Made by a program: the position numbers and the translations under genes. The notes beneath the pieces are model-generated. The model was not told the DNA's origin. It searched no databases and saw nothing but the letters and a program-made list of their open reading frames with translations. From the NCBI RefSeq assembly GCF_008329985.2, contig NZ_CP038437.2, positions 372,001 through 436,000 of the forward strand: a DNA stretch of 64,000 bases, in the 5' to 3' direction. The DNA is from Halomonas binhaiensis. Lineage in GTDB: Bacteria > Pseudomonadota > Gammaproteobacteria > Pseudomonadales > Halomonadaceae. Shown one piece after another: positions 17,323 through 26,771 of the stretch (position 1 is its first letter; each line of letters begins with the position of its first letter).

Positions 17323-17646
17323 ATGAAGCGATTCTTCCCCGGACTTGTGATGCTAGCTGCTGTGAGCATGGCGGGCTGCCAGTCTTCCGCCCAGACAGCA
17401 CCATCCGAGCCAGCGCCCATGCCGCCGAAAATGGGGGCTCAGGCACCTTGCGATGCCGATGCCATTCAGCAGCATGTCGGTAGCCAGTACCAGTCAAGCC
17501 TCGATGAGCAATTATTGGGCGAAAGCGGGGCCAAGACTTTGAGAGTATTGCGTCCTGGTGATGCGGCGACCATGGATTTCCGCCAGGATCGCCTGAACGT
17601 GAAACTGGATGACAGTGATGTCATCGAGTCTCTTGACTGCGGCTGA
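17323..17646 (+). CDS. I78 family peptidase inhibitor-like lipoprotein
   Basis: 107 aa. The start at ATG 17323 is supported by GGAGG 8 bases upstream and by the immediate lipoprotein signal (lipobox MAGC). The mature domain contains LLGESGAKTLRVLRPGDAATMDFRQDRLNVKLDD, matching the I78 / elastase-inhibitor AFLEI-Ti family pattern in which RPG and the DFRxDRLN strand are conserved. Likely an envelope-anchored serine-peptidase inhibitor or a structural homologue; the target is unknown. Confidence 0.82.
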   Translation: MKRFFPGLVMLAAVSMAGCQSSAQTAPSEPAPMPPKMGAQAPCDADAIQQHVGSQYQSSLDEQLLGESGAKTLRVLRPGDAATMDFRQDRLNVKLDDSDVIESLDCG

Positions 17647-17717
17647 TGGGCACGCTGTTGCCTGCTGTGACCCGTTGATGAGCTGCTGAATACGTTGAAG
17701 ATGGACGTCTGCAGATA

Positions 17718-17749
17718 AAAAGGGCTGCCCTCGAATGGACAGCCCTTTT
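17718..17749. terminator. Bidirectional Rho-independent terminator
   Basis: AAAAGGGCTG (17718-17727) pairs with CAGCCCTTTT (17740-17749). The A-run on one side and T-run on the other let it serve both the I78 gene (plus) and the thioesterase gene (minus). Confidence 0.8.
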
Positions 17750-17768
17750 AGTTGCTGGATGGGTAGTC

Positions 17769-18284
17769 TTACGGGTTGGTTGCGTCGCCGTCGAACCTGG
17801 ATTGTGCCTGTAGCTCGCCGGCGGCTTCCTGCTTGCGCAGCTTCTTGCGCAGGGCTGCTTTCTCAAAGCGCAGCTTGCGAATTGGCGTATCCAGTTGCAG
17901 TGGCTGCACCGGAGCTGGGCGGCCATCCGAGTCCACTGCCACCATGGTCAGGTAGCAGCTATTGGTATGACGGATGATCTTCTGCTGAATATCTTCGGCG
18001 ATGACCTTGATTCCGACTTCCATGGAAGAGCGACCAACGTGGTTGATACTGGCCAGGAAAGTGACCAGTTCACCCACATGGATCGGCTGCTTGAACAGTA
18101 CCTGATCCACTGACAGCGTGACCACATAATGGCCGGAGTAGCGGCTGGCACAAGCGTAGGCAACTTCATCAAGCAGCTTGAGGATAGCGCCGCCGTGGAC
18201 CTTGCCACTGAAATTTGCCATATCAGGGGTCATCAAGACCGTCATGGTCAGTTCGTGCTGGCCAGGCAGGCTATGATCATCCAT
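17769..18284 (-). CDS. Acyl-CoA thioesterase, YciA-like hotdog fold
   Basis: 171 aa. The N-terminal TVLMTPDMANFSGKVHGGAILKLLDEVAYACASRYSG is the characteristic thioesterase motif, where the Asp/Glu after LL and the HGG turn form the active site. The VTLSVDQVLFKQPIHVGELVTF strand follows. Hydrolyses acyl-CoA to free acid and CoA; YciA-type enzymes are broad in range. The C-terminal tail (about residues 140-171) is Lys- and Gln-rich and looks disordered. The neighbour is an AtoE-like short-chain fatty acid transporter on the same strand, so short-chain acyl metabolism is a plausible context. Confidence 0.9.
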   Translation of the reverse strand: MDDHSLPGQHELTMTVLMTPDMANFSGKVHGGAILKLLDEVAYACASRYSGHYVVTLSVDQVLFKQPIHVGELVTFLASINHVGRSSMEVGIKVIAEDIQQKIIRHTNSCYLTMVAVDSDGRPAPVQPLQLDTPIRKLRFEKAALRKKLRKQEAAGELQAQSRFDGDATNP

Positions 18285-18309
18285 CGTTGTTTCCTTTATT
18301 TTAACGGGG

Positions 18310-19617
18310 TTAGAGCCAGGTCAGGCAGGCGCCGATGATGGCCCCTGTGACAAACAGCTGTATCAGGCAGAAGCCCATGATGTCCTTGGCCTTGAGACCG
18401 GCAATGCCCAGTACTGGCAGGGCCCAGAAGGGCTGCAGCAGGTTGGTCCAGGCATCTCCCCAGGCGACGGCCATGGCGGCGCGAGGAATATCGACGCCAA
18501 GTGCCTGGGCGGCGGGAATGACCACGGGAGCCTGCACTGCCCACTGACCGCCACCTGACGGGACGAACATGTTGACCACGCCTGCGCTGATAAAGGTCCA
18601 GAAAGGCAAGGTGGTTTCAGTGGCAAAGGAAATCATTGCCTGAGACAGTGTCTCGGCCAGCCCTGATTGCACCATGATGGCCATGATACCGGCGTAAAAA
18701 GGAAACTGAATGACAATGCCTGCCCCACCCTTGATAGCTTCCTGCAGACTGTTGAGCAGGCTCTGCGGGGTGCGGTGCAGCACGATGGCCAGAAACAGAA
18801 ACAGGAAGTTGACGACATTCAGATTGAGGCCGCCACCACCCACGAAGTAGCTGATCAGATAGATCAGCCCTGGGAAGCCTACCAGCATGGCCAGGGTCAT
18901 GCTGTTTTCCAGGCGTTCTGCCGGTCGGGTGATGCGTACCCGCGGTTCTTCCTCTGCGCCGAGCAGAGCAGGGTCTACATAGATGCTTTCGCTCTCGCTG
19001 GGCAGCATCAGTCGATTGACCAATGGAACAGCGACAAACAGTATTGCCACCAGAAGCAGGTTGAAATAGGAGAAGATCGTGTCAGCCGTGGATACGATGC
19101 CAATCCTCTCCTGCATGAAGTGGCCTTCGGTGGCAATGGTCAGCGGCACGGAGCCGGCCAGTCCGCCATGCCAGACAATGAAGCCGGAGTAAGCACTGGC
19201 GACCAGCAGGCGGTAATCGACCTTGACCTGGCGCGCCAGGGCCTTGGCGAATAATGCACCAACTACCAGCCCGAACCCCCAATTGATCCAACTGGCGATG
19301 AGCGAGACCAGCGTAACGAGAATGATGGCGGCACCGGCATTCTTGGCATAGCTGGCAAGATGATCGAGCAGGCGTTTCACCGGAGGAGAGCTGGCCAGCA
19401 TGTAGCCGGTGACCAGTACCAGCAGCATCTGCATGGAAAATTGGAGCAGGCTCCAGAAGCCATTGCCCCAGTAGTCGATCACTGCCAGCGGCGACTTATG
19501 CTGAATGGCAATGGCGGCAACAGCAGCAATCAGGGTCAACAGCAAAACGAAGATATAAGGGTCGGGCAGATAACGTTCGACCAGCTTCACAGCGGGTCTT
19601 GATAGGGCTCTGAGCAT
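18310..19617 (-). CDS. Short-chain fatty acid transporter AtoE family
   Basis: 435-aa inner-membrane protein with many hydrophobic segments. It matches the SCFA_trans (AtoE) family: N-terminal VERYLPDPYIFVLLLTL, central SLIASWINWGFGLVVGALFAKALA, SGFIVWHGGLAGSVPLTIA, and C-terminal FVPSGGGQWAVQAPVVIPAAQALG. Expected to import acetoacetate, butyrate or similar acids. It is followed after 25 bases by the thioesterase gene on the same strand, suggesting a two-gene unit. Confidence 0.9.
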   Translation of the reverse strand: MLRALSRPAVKLVERYLPDPYIFVLLLTLIAAVAAIAIQHKSPLAVIDYWGNGFWSLLQFSMQMLLVLVTGYMLASSPPVKRLLDHLASYAKNAGAAIILVTLVSLIASWINWGFGLVVGALFAKALARQVKVDYRLLVASAYSGFIVWHGGLAGSVPLTIATEGHFMQERIGIVSTADTIFSYFNLLLVAILFVAVPLVNRLMLPSESESIYVDPALLGAEEEPRVRITRPAERLENSMTLAMLVGFPGLIYLISYFVGGGGLNLNVVNFLFLFLAIVLHRTPQSLLNSLQEAIKGGAGIVIQFPFYAGIMAIMVQSGLAETLSQAMISFATETTLPFWTFISAGVVNMFVPSGGGQWAVQAPVVIPAAQALGVDIPRAAMAVAWGDAWTNLLQPFWALPVLGIAGLKAKDIMGFCLIQLFVTGAIIGACLTWL

Positions 19618-19707
19618 GGCGAGTATCGCTTTTCTGATTGTTGAGGGAGGGGCCTCTCCTGGCCCTGGCGATATTGCAGCGGTATTGCCGACAACAGTGG
19701 ATTGTAG

Positions 19708-21033
19708 TCAGGAGCTCCATCGGCTGCTGCGATAGATACGATAGTAAGCGATCAGTACCGTGGAACGCACGATCGTGAAGAGGGTGAAAGCAAGCCATAG
19801 GCCATGATTGCCGAGCCCCTGTGTCAGCCACCATGCAGGCAGGTAGATCGCGAGCGCGATGAAGATTGAGTTACGCATCTCGGCAATGGCGGTGGCGCCA
19901 ATGAAAACGCCATCGAGCAGATAACTCCATACCGCGACCAATGGCATGATCACCATCCATGGCAGATAGTCTGCTGCACTGGCCCGTACCTCGGGAAGTC
20001 CGGTGAGCAGGGCGATCAGGGCATTACCGCCCAGCGCAAAGGCCAAACTGGCCAGGATGGCGCTGAGCAAGGAGCATAGCGCAGCCCCGCGTACAGCCGT
20101 GGCAAATTCGTTGAAACGCCGGCGGCCTACAGCATGGCCGGTGAGTGCCTCGGCAGCATTGGCGAATCCGTCCAGTGCATAGGATGTCAGCATGATGAAC
20201 TGCATCAGCACCGCATTGGCAGCCAGTATGGTGTCTCCCTGTGCTGCGCCCTGAGCGGTAAAGAAGGCACTGGCGAACAGCAGTCCCAGGGTTCGTACGA
20301 ACAGATTGGCATTGATCGAGAATAGCTCGGCGTAGGCTGACAGCCTGAACAGGCGCGGTGTTTCAAAGTGTCCAGCCAACAGACCAAGGCGTTTGCGGCA
20401 CAACCAGAGGCCAAGCACCAGCGCACTGTAGTCGGCAATCACTGACGCCCAGGCGACACCGTCGCTGGTCATGCCCAGGCCCATCACGAACAGCAGGTCG
20501 AAGGCAATGTTCACACCATTGTTGACCAGCAACAGCATCAGCGTGACGCGACTGTTCTGCTGGCCCAGGAACCAGCCAAGAATGGCATAGTTGGCCAATA
20601 CCGCAGGGGCGGAAAGCAGACGTATGCTGGCGTAGCTGGCGGCCAGCTCTGTGGCTTCGGCGCTGCCATCCAGTAACCATAAGCCCAGGTGAATGAGGGG
20701 GTGGCCCAATGCAATCAGCAGGGTGCCGATACAAAGGGCCAGGATCAGCGATTGGCCGAGGAGGTGACGCACTTCGTCGTCCCGCTCACGACCATAGGCC
20801 TGGGATGTAAGGCCGGTAGTGCCCATGCGCAGGAAGCCGAAGCTCCAATAGAGGAAGCTGAACAATGTGGCGCCTAGCGTGACACCGGCCAGGTATCGGG
20901 AATCTGACAGGTGTCCAACCACGGCAGTATCGACCAGGCCGAGCAATGGCACGGTGATATTGGACAGGATGATCGGCCAGGCGAGAGCAGTGATGCGAGG
21001 CAGGCTGGCAAAGCTATCCTTGAGAGACGACAC
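19708..21033 (-). CDS. MATE family efflux transporter (DinF-like)
   Basis: 441 aa with about 12 membrane segments in two six-helix halves. The N-terminal WPIILSNITVPLLGLVDTAVVGHL motif is the DinF-subgroup signature, where the Asp in VDTAVVGH is conserved for cation coupling. Exports cationic drugs or metabolites by proton or sodium antiport. It stands alone between AtoE and the ferredoxin gene, all on the minus strand. Confidence 0.9.
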   Translation of the reverse strand: MSSLKDSFASLPRITALAWPIILSNITVPLLGLVDTAVVGHLSDSRYLAGVTLGATLFSFLYWSFGFLRMGTTGLTSQAYGRERDDEVRHLLGQSLILALCIGTLLIALGHPLIHLGLWLLDGSAEATELAASYASIRLLSAPAVLANYAILGWFLGQQNSRVTLMLLLVNNGVNIAFDLLFVMGLGMTSDGVAWASVIADYSALVLGLWLCRKRLGLLAGHFETPRLFRLSAYAELFSINANLFVRTLGLLFASAFFTAQGAAQGDTILAANAVLMQFIMLTSYALDGFANAAEALTGHAVGRRRFNEFATAVRGAALCSLLSAILASLAFALGGNALIALLTGLPEVRASAADYLPWMVIMPLVAVWSYLLDGVFIGATAIAEMRNSIFIALAIYLPAWWLTQGLGNHGLWLAFTLFTIVRSTVLIAYYRIYRSSRWSS

Positions 21034-21097
21034 GGCGAACCCCTTCCCTGGGCAAGTAGAGGGGACGCCGGACAGGCAACTCCCGTCTCCGCCTGGA

Positions 21098-21950
<853 letters not shown>

Positions 21951-21951
<1 letters not shown>

Positions 21952-23867
21952 CAGCTATCCTCGTCGTTGAAACGCCCAAAGGGGTTGTGCACATCCAAGG
22001 AAACAGGCTGGGCATAACCAGGAATGCGAATGGTATCGCTGCCTACTTCGAGCTCAGGACCTTCGAGCACTCCCTCGCCAAAACGATAGCGGACCTCGAA
22101 ATGGCCTGCATCGGCCTCGTTGTGATAAGCCCCGGCCCTGGCTCGGACTGTCTCGCGGCGCTCGCGCCACGCTGCTACAGCCGCTTCGCCATGACGCTGC
22201 TGTAACAGGCGCTCCGTCACCTTGGGCGACAGCACGACACCAGTGGCGTTATTGCCACCGAAGCCTTTGGCATTGATGAAGGACGCGTCGGCATCAAACT
22301 CGATGGTGTGCTGGAAGAAGCGCAGGCGTTCGGCATAGACATCGTCGGCAATGCGGTCGATCGTACCGATGCCTGGCAGCAAACCGTAGGCAAAGCTGCC
22401 CAGGGCGCTAACCATCTGGTCACCTGCCGCACTGCCCTGAGAGTGACCCAGATAGGCCTTGATGGCGACGACTGGCCAGTCATGAATGCCGTTGGCCTTG
22501 GCCACTGCATCGAATACATGGGATTCGGTAGTGCGATTTTTTGGTGTCGAGGTGCCGTGGGCATGGAGGTAGGTGCGCTCACGCAGCGCTTTCTCTCCCA
22601 GCATGTCGCGAACCAGGGCACAGGCCTTGCCCAGGGTGACATAATTGCCAATTCCCGGGGCTGAGATAGAGCGCTTCCAGCCGTCGGCGTTGACAAAGAC
22701 GTCGGGCACACTGCCGAGGATCTCAGCGCCAACCTCCAGTGCCAGTGCATCGTCCATCAGCATCACGAACTGGCTGGCTTCGCCCATGGTGAAGCCGCAA
22801 TTCAGAGCAAAGGGCCGGCTGGCGCGTTGGTAGTCTGCGTCGGTGAGCAGTTCCAGGGCGTCCAGGGCCTTGAGGCTATCATCATCGGCGAGAGCGCCCA
22901 TGACGCGGAAGCCTTCGATCACCTCCGGTGTGATAGGAGCATCGGCAGTTCCCACCATGACCACGCGGGAGCGTCCTGCGCGGATGTCCTCGATGCCCAG
23001 GCGCAGGTTGTACAGGAAGCTGGCGCAGGCACCGAGTGCCGCGCCAGTAGCCCCAACACTGCCAAGGACATAGGCGTTGAGGAAGTCAGCCGGCATCTGA
23101 CCATAACCTAGCGGCATCTGCTTGGACGTTGCGCGCTTGCCGGAGACAAAACTTTGCAGCAGCCCACCCCAGCCTTCTTCATCAAGCTGGCCGATGGAGT
23201 TGCCAGCGTAGACGCTGACGCTATCCGGATCGAGCCGGTCGCGCAGGGTATCCCATTCCAGGCCGCTGTTGCCCAGGCAGTCGCTGGCGGCAAATACGGA
23301 CATGGATAGTCCCTTGGGATGATGGACGCTGCGATACAGCTGGCTGGCATCGAAACCGCTAGGGAGCTGACCGGCGGTACGTACCTGGGCCGGACGAGAT
23401 TCCGGCAGCATGACATCCATGTTCCCGGCCGGAACCGTGACTTCCATGTTGTGGCGGTCCAGTTCGCGGACTTGCCAGGTAGGCGGTAGCTCAGCGGGTA
23501 GCTGGCGGCGACGCACACGGAAGGTCAATGGTGCATCCAGCGCCAGGCTGGCAGCACGGTTGGCCGGTAGCCCTTCAGCACCGAAGCGTGGATCTTCGAT
23601 ACGACGAATCAGGGTGTGGTTGAGCACATGGTCACGGGTAGCTGCGACCAGAGTCTCGGCATCCAGCTCTTGGCCGGAAGCGTCATACCAGCGCTGGTCA
23701 GCGTCACGGCTGGCCAGACGCATCATTGCCGCCAGGCCCAGCAGAGTGCGGGCCTGCTCAGCCTTGGGCAAGGCATCGAGCACAGTGCGGCGGAAGGCCT
23801 GGTGGCCCGAGGTTCGGCCGGCCGGGTTAACGCCGCCCATGCCCACGATCACAGGTAGATGTGACAA
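21951..23867 (-). CDS. fabY: Long beta-ketoacyl synthase, FabY-like (initiating condensing enzyme)
   Basis: 638 aa, much longer than FabB/FabF (about 410). The thiolase-fold triad is present: the nucleophile Cys in [17 protein letters not shown] (near residue 280), the first His in [16 protein letters not shown] (near 440), the second in [15 protein letters not shown] (near 475). The N-terminal 200-residue extension and overall length match Pseudomonas aeruginosa FabY, which condenses acetyl-CoA with malonyl-ACP to begin fatty acid synthesis. Assignment as FabY is by remembered family resemblance. It is translationally coupled to coaD, a link between CoA supply and fatty acid initiation. Confidence 0.8.
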
Positions 23868-24145
23868 GCCGGGGTCCTCGTCAATAAATCGGGAAAATGA
23901 AGCAAAACGCCGTTCGATATTGCCACGGGAGAGGATTGCAGGCCAAGAATCTTAGCATTTGGTCTGGTTGACGTCATGCCTGGTGCAATAACGAAACAGC
24001 TGCACCTTGAGTGAGCGTCACGGGTATTTGGGTGGTGTTCGCATTACACTTCCCGGTATTAATGGATTTGACCCTGTGCATGAAGAGGATGAACCATGTT
24101 CATGTCCCTTTTTTGCCGGGGCTGTGTATGTACGACGAGATTGCC

Positions 24146-24856
24146 ATGACTCAGTTCCATAGCCGCCCGATCAGTTCGGGGCAGACCGAGCCGCATGAGG
24201 ATTTGACGCGCAGAGTTGGCCGAGCGCTGTCCCATGTCTGGCGCAAGCCAATTTCAGGCCATACGCGTGCAGCCTTCGAACAGGCTGATGCCTGGCGTAG
24301 AACCCGGAAAGGCAGAGGGTTGATCCTTGATTCATGCTGCGGGGTAGGCTTGTCGACCCGCAAGTTGGCAATGCGCTTCCCTGAATACAGTGTGATTGGT
24401 GTCGATCGCAGTGCAGATCGATTGTCCAGAGACCATGGTGAGTTGCCGGACAATGCTCTGCTGGTGAGAGCTGATCTGATGGATTTCTGGCGTCTGGCGC
24501 TGGCTGGAGGATGGCGGCCGGAAAGGCACTATCTTCTCTACCCCAATCCCTACCCCAAGTCGGTGCAGCTCAAGATGCGCTGGCACGGTCACCCGGTATT
24601 CCCCGCTATCGTAGGCTTGGGGGGACGTCTGGAGGTGCGTTCCAACTGGCGTCTGTATATAGAGGAGTTTGCCATTGCCGTTGCACAGGCTTCTGGTGTC
24701 ACGGCTCCGCTGGGGCCTTTCGACCCGGGCGATGATCCCTTGACCCATTTCGAGCGCAAGTATCAAGCCAGTGGCCAACCTCTGTGGCATCTGGTGGTTC
24801 AACTGGATTACCGCCCTGGACTGCTTCCGGGCACCGAACTCATGCCAGGTCTCTGA
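24146..24856 (+). CDS. TrmB-like SAM-dependent methyltransferase
   Basis: About 236 aa. Motif I of the Rossmann fold is LILDSCCGVGLSTRKLA (near residue 57), followed by VIGVDRSADRL. The later motif YLLYPNPYPKSVQLKMRWHGHPVF corresponds in place to FPDPWPKxRHxKRR of the tRNA m7G46 methyltransferase TrmB, but Asp is replaced by Asn and Trp by Tyr. It may therefore be a TrmB paralogue with another substrate. The start is uncertain: ATG 24146 (MTQFHS) has a GAG upstream; ATG 24128 and a GTG at 24011 are also in frame. Its 3' end overlaps the convergent LysR gene by 17 bases. Confidence 0.7.
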   Translation: MTQFHSRPISSGQTEPHEDLTRRVGRALSHVWRKPISGHTRAAFEQADAWRRTRKGRGLILDSCCGVGLSTRKLAMRFPEYSVIGVDRSADRLSRDHGELPDNALLVRADLMDFWRLALAGGWRPERHYLLYPNPYPKSVQLKMRWHGHPVFPAIVGLGGRLEVRSNWRLYIEEFAIAVAQASGVTAPLGPFDPGDDPLTHFERKYQASGQPLWHLVVQLDYRPGLLPGTELMPGL

Positions 24857-25736
24857 AACGTTCTCGCAGCGTCTGTTGCAGCCAGGTGGCGATGGGGCCC
24901 TGACCGGCATCCCGGCGGGTGACGGTATCCACTTCAATGCTGGGCGCTTCTCCTAGCGCGGCACTGGTCAGCAGGGTGAGGCGATGTCGAAAGGGAGGAT
25001 AGTGGGCAATATGCTCGGGCACGATAGCCCAGCCGAGGCCGCGGGTCGCCAGTTCGCCCATCGAGTAGAAACTGTTCAGGCGCCAGCACTGGCTACTCAA
25101 GGGAGGGGCCTGTGTGTTGGATGACGGGTGGCGGCGAGGGGCCATCATCAGCTGTCGATGTTGTGCGAGATCACTGGGTGTGACGTGGGGCAGACTTGCC
25201 AGGGGATGTGATACCCCTACTACCCAGTGCTGGCGAAGCAAGGCAATGCAATGGCTTTCCAGCGCACCCGGTGTACGTTCGTGACTGAGCAGGATTCCCA
25301 GGTTGGCCGTTCCATCCTGGACCCAGCCGGATACATCTCCTTGGGCACCATATAATAGCGTCAGAGAAAGTGCTGGGTAGTGCGTTGCCAGTGCCTCAAG
25401 GGTTGCGTCTACCGGTGGTATTTCCACCAAAGCCTCATCAATGGCGACCACCAGGCGGGGTTCTTCTCCCAGTGCCAGGGTATGTGCACGGGCATTCAGG
25501 CGTTGGCATTGAGTGATCACCGCATGGGCTTCCGGTAACAGAGCCTCACCTGCGGCGGTCAGGGTAGGGGAGCGAGTACTCCGATCAAACAACTCGCAGC
25601 CAAGGTCCAGTTCCAGGTTGGCAATGGCCATGCTTACCGCAGACTGGGCTCGGCCAAGGTGGCGTGCTGCTGCGGAAAATGAGCCTCGTTCGACACAAGC
25701 GATGAATAGCGCTAGCTGGTCCAGTGTCCAATGCAT
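24840..25736 (-). CDS. LysR-family regulator divergent from efflux operon
   Basis: 298 aa. The N-terminal winged helix-turn-helix (about 1-60) is typical: MHWTLDQLALFIACVERGSFSAAARHLGRAQSAVSMAIANLELDLG. A periplasmic-binding-like effector domain follows. It is divergent from the PACE/SMR pump operon with 117 bases between, which contain two overlapping inverted repeats of LysR type. By analogy with AceR controlling the PACE pump AceI in Acinetobacter, it probably regulates the pumps; the inducer is unknown. Confidence 0.9.
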   Translation of the reverse strand: MHWTLDQLALFIACVERGSFSAAARHLGRAQSAVSMAIANLELDLGCELFDRSTRSPTLTAAGEALLPEAHAVITQCQRLNARAHTLALGEEPRLVVAIDEALVEIPPVDATLEALATHYPALSLTLLYGAQGDVSGWVQDGTANLGILLSHERTPGALESHCIALLRQHWVVGVSHPLASLPHVTPSDLAQHRQLMMAPRRHPSSNTQAPPLSSQCWRLNSFYSMGELATRGLGWAIVPEHIAHYPPFRHRLTLLTSAALGEAPSIEVDTVTRRDAGQGPIATWLQQTLRERFRDLA

Positions 25737-25753
25737 GATGAGATCACCTTACC

Positions 25754-25790
25754 TATCTGATTTGTAGATAGTATCTAGCTGGATACTATC
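25754..25790. promoter_or_regulatory. Overlapping inverted repeats, candidate LysR operator
   Basis: TATCT-N7-AGATA (25754-25770) is a T-N11-A type LysR box. It overlaps GATAGTATC-TAGCTG-GATACTATC (25767-25790), a perfect 9-base inverted repeat. Both lie between the divergent LysR and PACE/SMR genes, as expected for a regulatory plus an activation site. Confidence 0.65.
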
Positions 25791-25853
25791 AGGAATAGCA
25801 CTAGAATATCTTTGGCTTATCCTGCTGCCGTTAAAGTCAAAGGAGAGAATTCC

Positions 25854-26315
25854 ATGCGTTCGTTCAAGGAGCGTCTGGCCCATATGTCATTGTTTGAACT
25901 TGGTGGGCTGGTGATCGTGACTCCGCTGGCCAGTGTCATCAGCGGCCATGGCCTGGGCGAGATCGGCGTCCTGGCTGCAGGGCTGGCGACGATCGCCATG
26001 CTGTGGAATCTTGTCTGGAACTGGTTCTTCGATCGCCTCGTGCCGACTCGCCAGCGAAGCATTGGGCAGCGGTTCGCTCAGGCGATGGGGTTTGAGCTGG
26101 GCTTGTTGCTGGGGACCCTGCCTCTAGTGGCCTGGTGGTTGAACATTGGCCTGGTCGAGGCATTCTGGCTTGATGCAGGCTTCATGCTGTTCTTCCTGTT
26201 TTACGCCATGATCTTCAACAGCCTGTTTGACCGTGTCATGCAGCGGCGCCTTGCGAAGCAAGACTCAAAAGCGAAGCAAGATTCAAAAGCACAGCAAGCC
26301 ATGAGGGAAGCCTGA
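25854..26315 (+). CDS. PACE family multidrug (chlorhexidine-type) efflux protein
   Basis: 153 aa with four membrane segments, made of two tandem bacterial-transmembrane-pair units: RLAHMSLFELGGLVIVTPLASV ... LWNLVWNWFFDRLVP and RFAQAMGFELGLLLGTLPLVAWWL ... MIFNSLFDRVM. Each unit has the conserved FE and the NxxFDR ends of the AceI family, which exports biocides and polyamines by proton exchange. The C-terminal tail carries a tandem repeat KAKQDS / KAKQDS / KAQQ encoded by an 18-base DNA repeat. The ATG has GGAGAGAAT upstream. Its stop overlaps the next ATG by one base. Confidence 0.88.
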   Translation: MRSFKERLAHMSLFELGGLVIVTPLASVISGHGLGEIGVLAAGLATIAMLWNLVWNWFFDRLVPTRQRSIGQRFAQAMGFELGLLLGTLPLVAWWLNIGLVEAFWLDAGFMLFFLFYAMIFNSLFDRVMQRRLAKQDSKAKQDSKAQQAMREA

Positions 26316-26644
26316 TGAGTTACTTGTATCTGGCCCTGGCTATTGTGGCTGAAGTCATTGCGACTTCAGCCTTGAAGGCCAGCGAGGGATTCAGTCGTTT
26401 CTGGCCCAGCGTGCTGGTGGTTGCGGGCTATCTCTCGGCATTCTATCTGTTGGCTCTGGTATTGCGCAGTGTGCCGGTGGGTATTGCTTATGCTCTGTGG
26501 GCGGGGCTCGGTATTGTATTGGTTGCCCTGGTCGGCATTGTTGTCTATGGCGAGAAACCTGATTTTCCCGCAGTACTGGGTATGGCCATGATTGTAGGAG
26601 GTGTGGCCATCATTCAGTTGTTTTCTTCGGTTGCCTCTCACTGA
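26315..26644 (+). CDS. Small multidrug resistance (SMR/EmrE-like) transporter
   Basis: 109 aa with four membrane helices. Begins MSYLYLALAIVAEVIATSALKASEGF, in which the Glu of AEV is the drug/proton coupling residue (E14 in EmrE). The LRSVPVGIAYALWAGLGIVLVALVG helix and GEKPDFPAVLGMAMIVGGV are typical. A single gene, so presumably a homodimer of the EmrE type. It is translationally coupled to the PACE gene, making a two-pump operon under the divergent LysR regulator. Confidence 0.93.
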   Translation: MSYLYLALAIVAEVIATSALKASEGFSRFWPSVLVVAGYLSAFYLLALVLRSVPVGIAYALWAGLGIVLVALVGIVVYGEKPDFPAVLGMAMIVGGVAIIQLFSSVASH

Positions 26645-26645
26645 A

Positions 26646-26657
26646 TTTGTATACAAA
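26646..26657. promoter_or_regulatory. Palindrome TTTGTATACAAA, candidate GntR-type operator
   Basis: A perfect 12-base palindrome just after the SMR stop. A second TGTATACA palindrome occurs at 26725-26732 (ATTGTATACATT), 77 bases away centre to centre, upstream of the membrane protein start at 26772. TTGTATACAA is a known site type for FadR-subfamily GntR regulators; no such regulator is in the window. Confidence 0.45.
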
Positions 26658-26724
26658 AAAATGGGATAGACAATAGTATAGTGGTCTGAGCTGTCAAGTT
26701 TTGTCGCCAATAACATCGGTTAAT

Positions 26725-26732
26725 TGTATACA
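26725..26732. promoter_or_regulatory. Second TGTATACA palindrome
   Basis: Core TGTATACA within ATTGTATACATT, 40 bases upstream of the membrane-protein ATG. It is paired with the copy at 26646-26657; the two sites could bind one regulator cooperatively. Confidence 0.4.
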
Positions 26733-26771
26733 TTGCTGTCTTTTCATGTATGCAGTTTTTCGAGGCGCAAA

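Noticed and set aside
25767..25790. GATAGTATC inverted repeat considered as a transcription terminator
   Set aside because: It lies between divergent gene starts and has no T-run, so an operator is more sensible.
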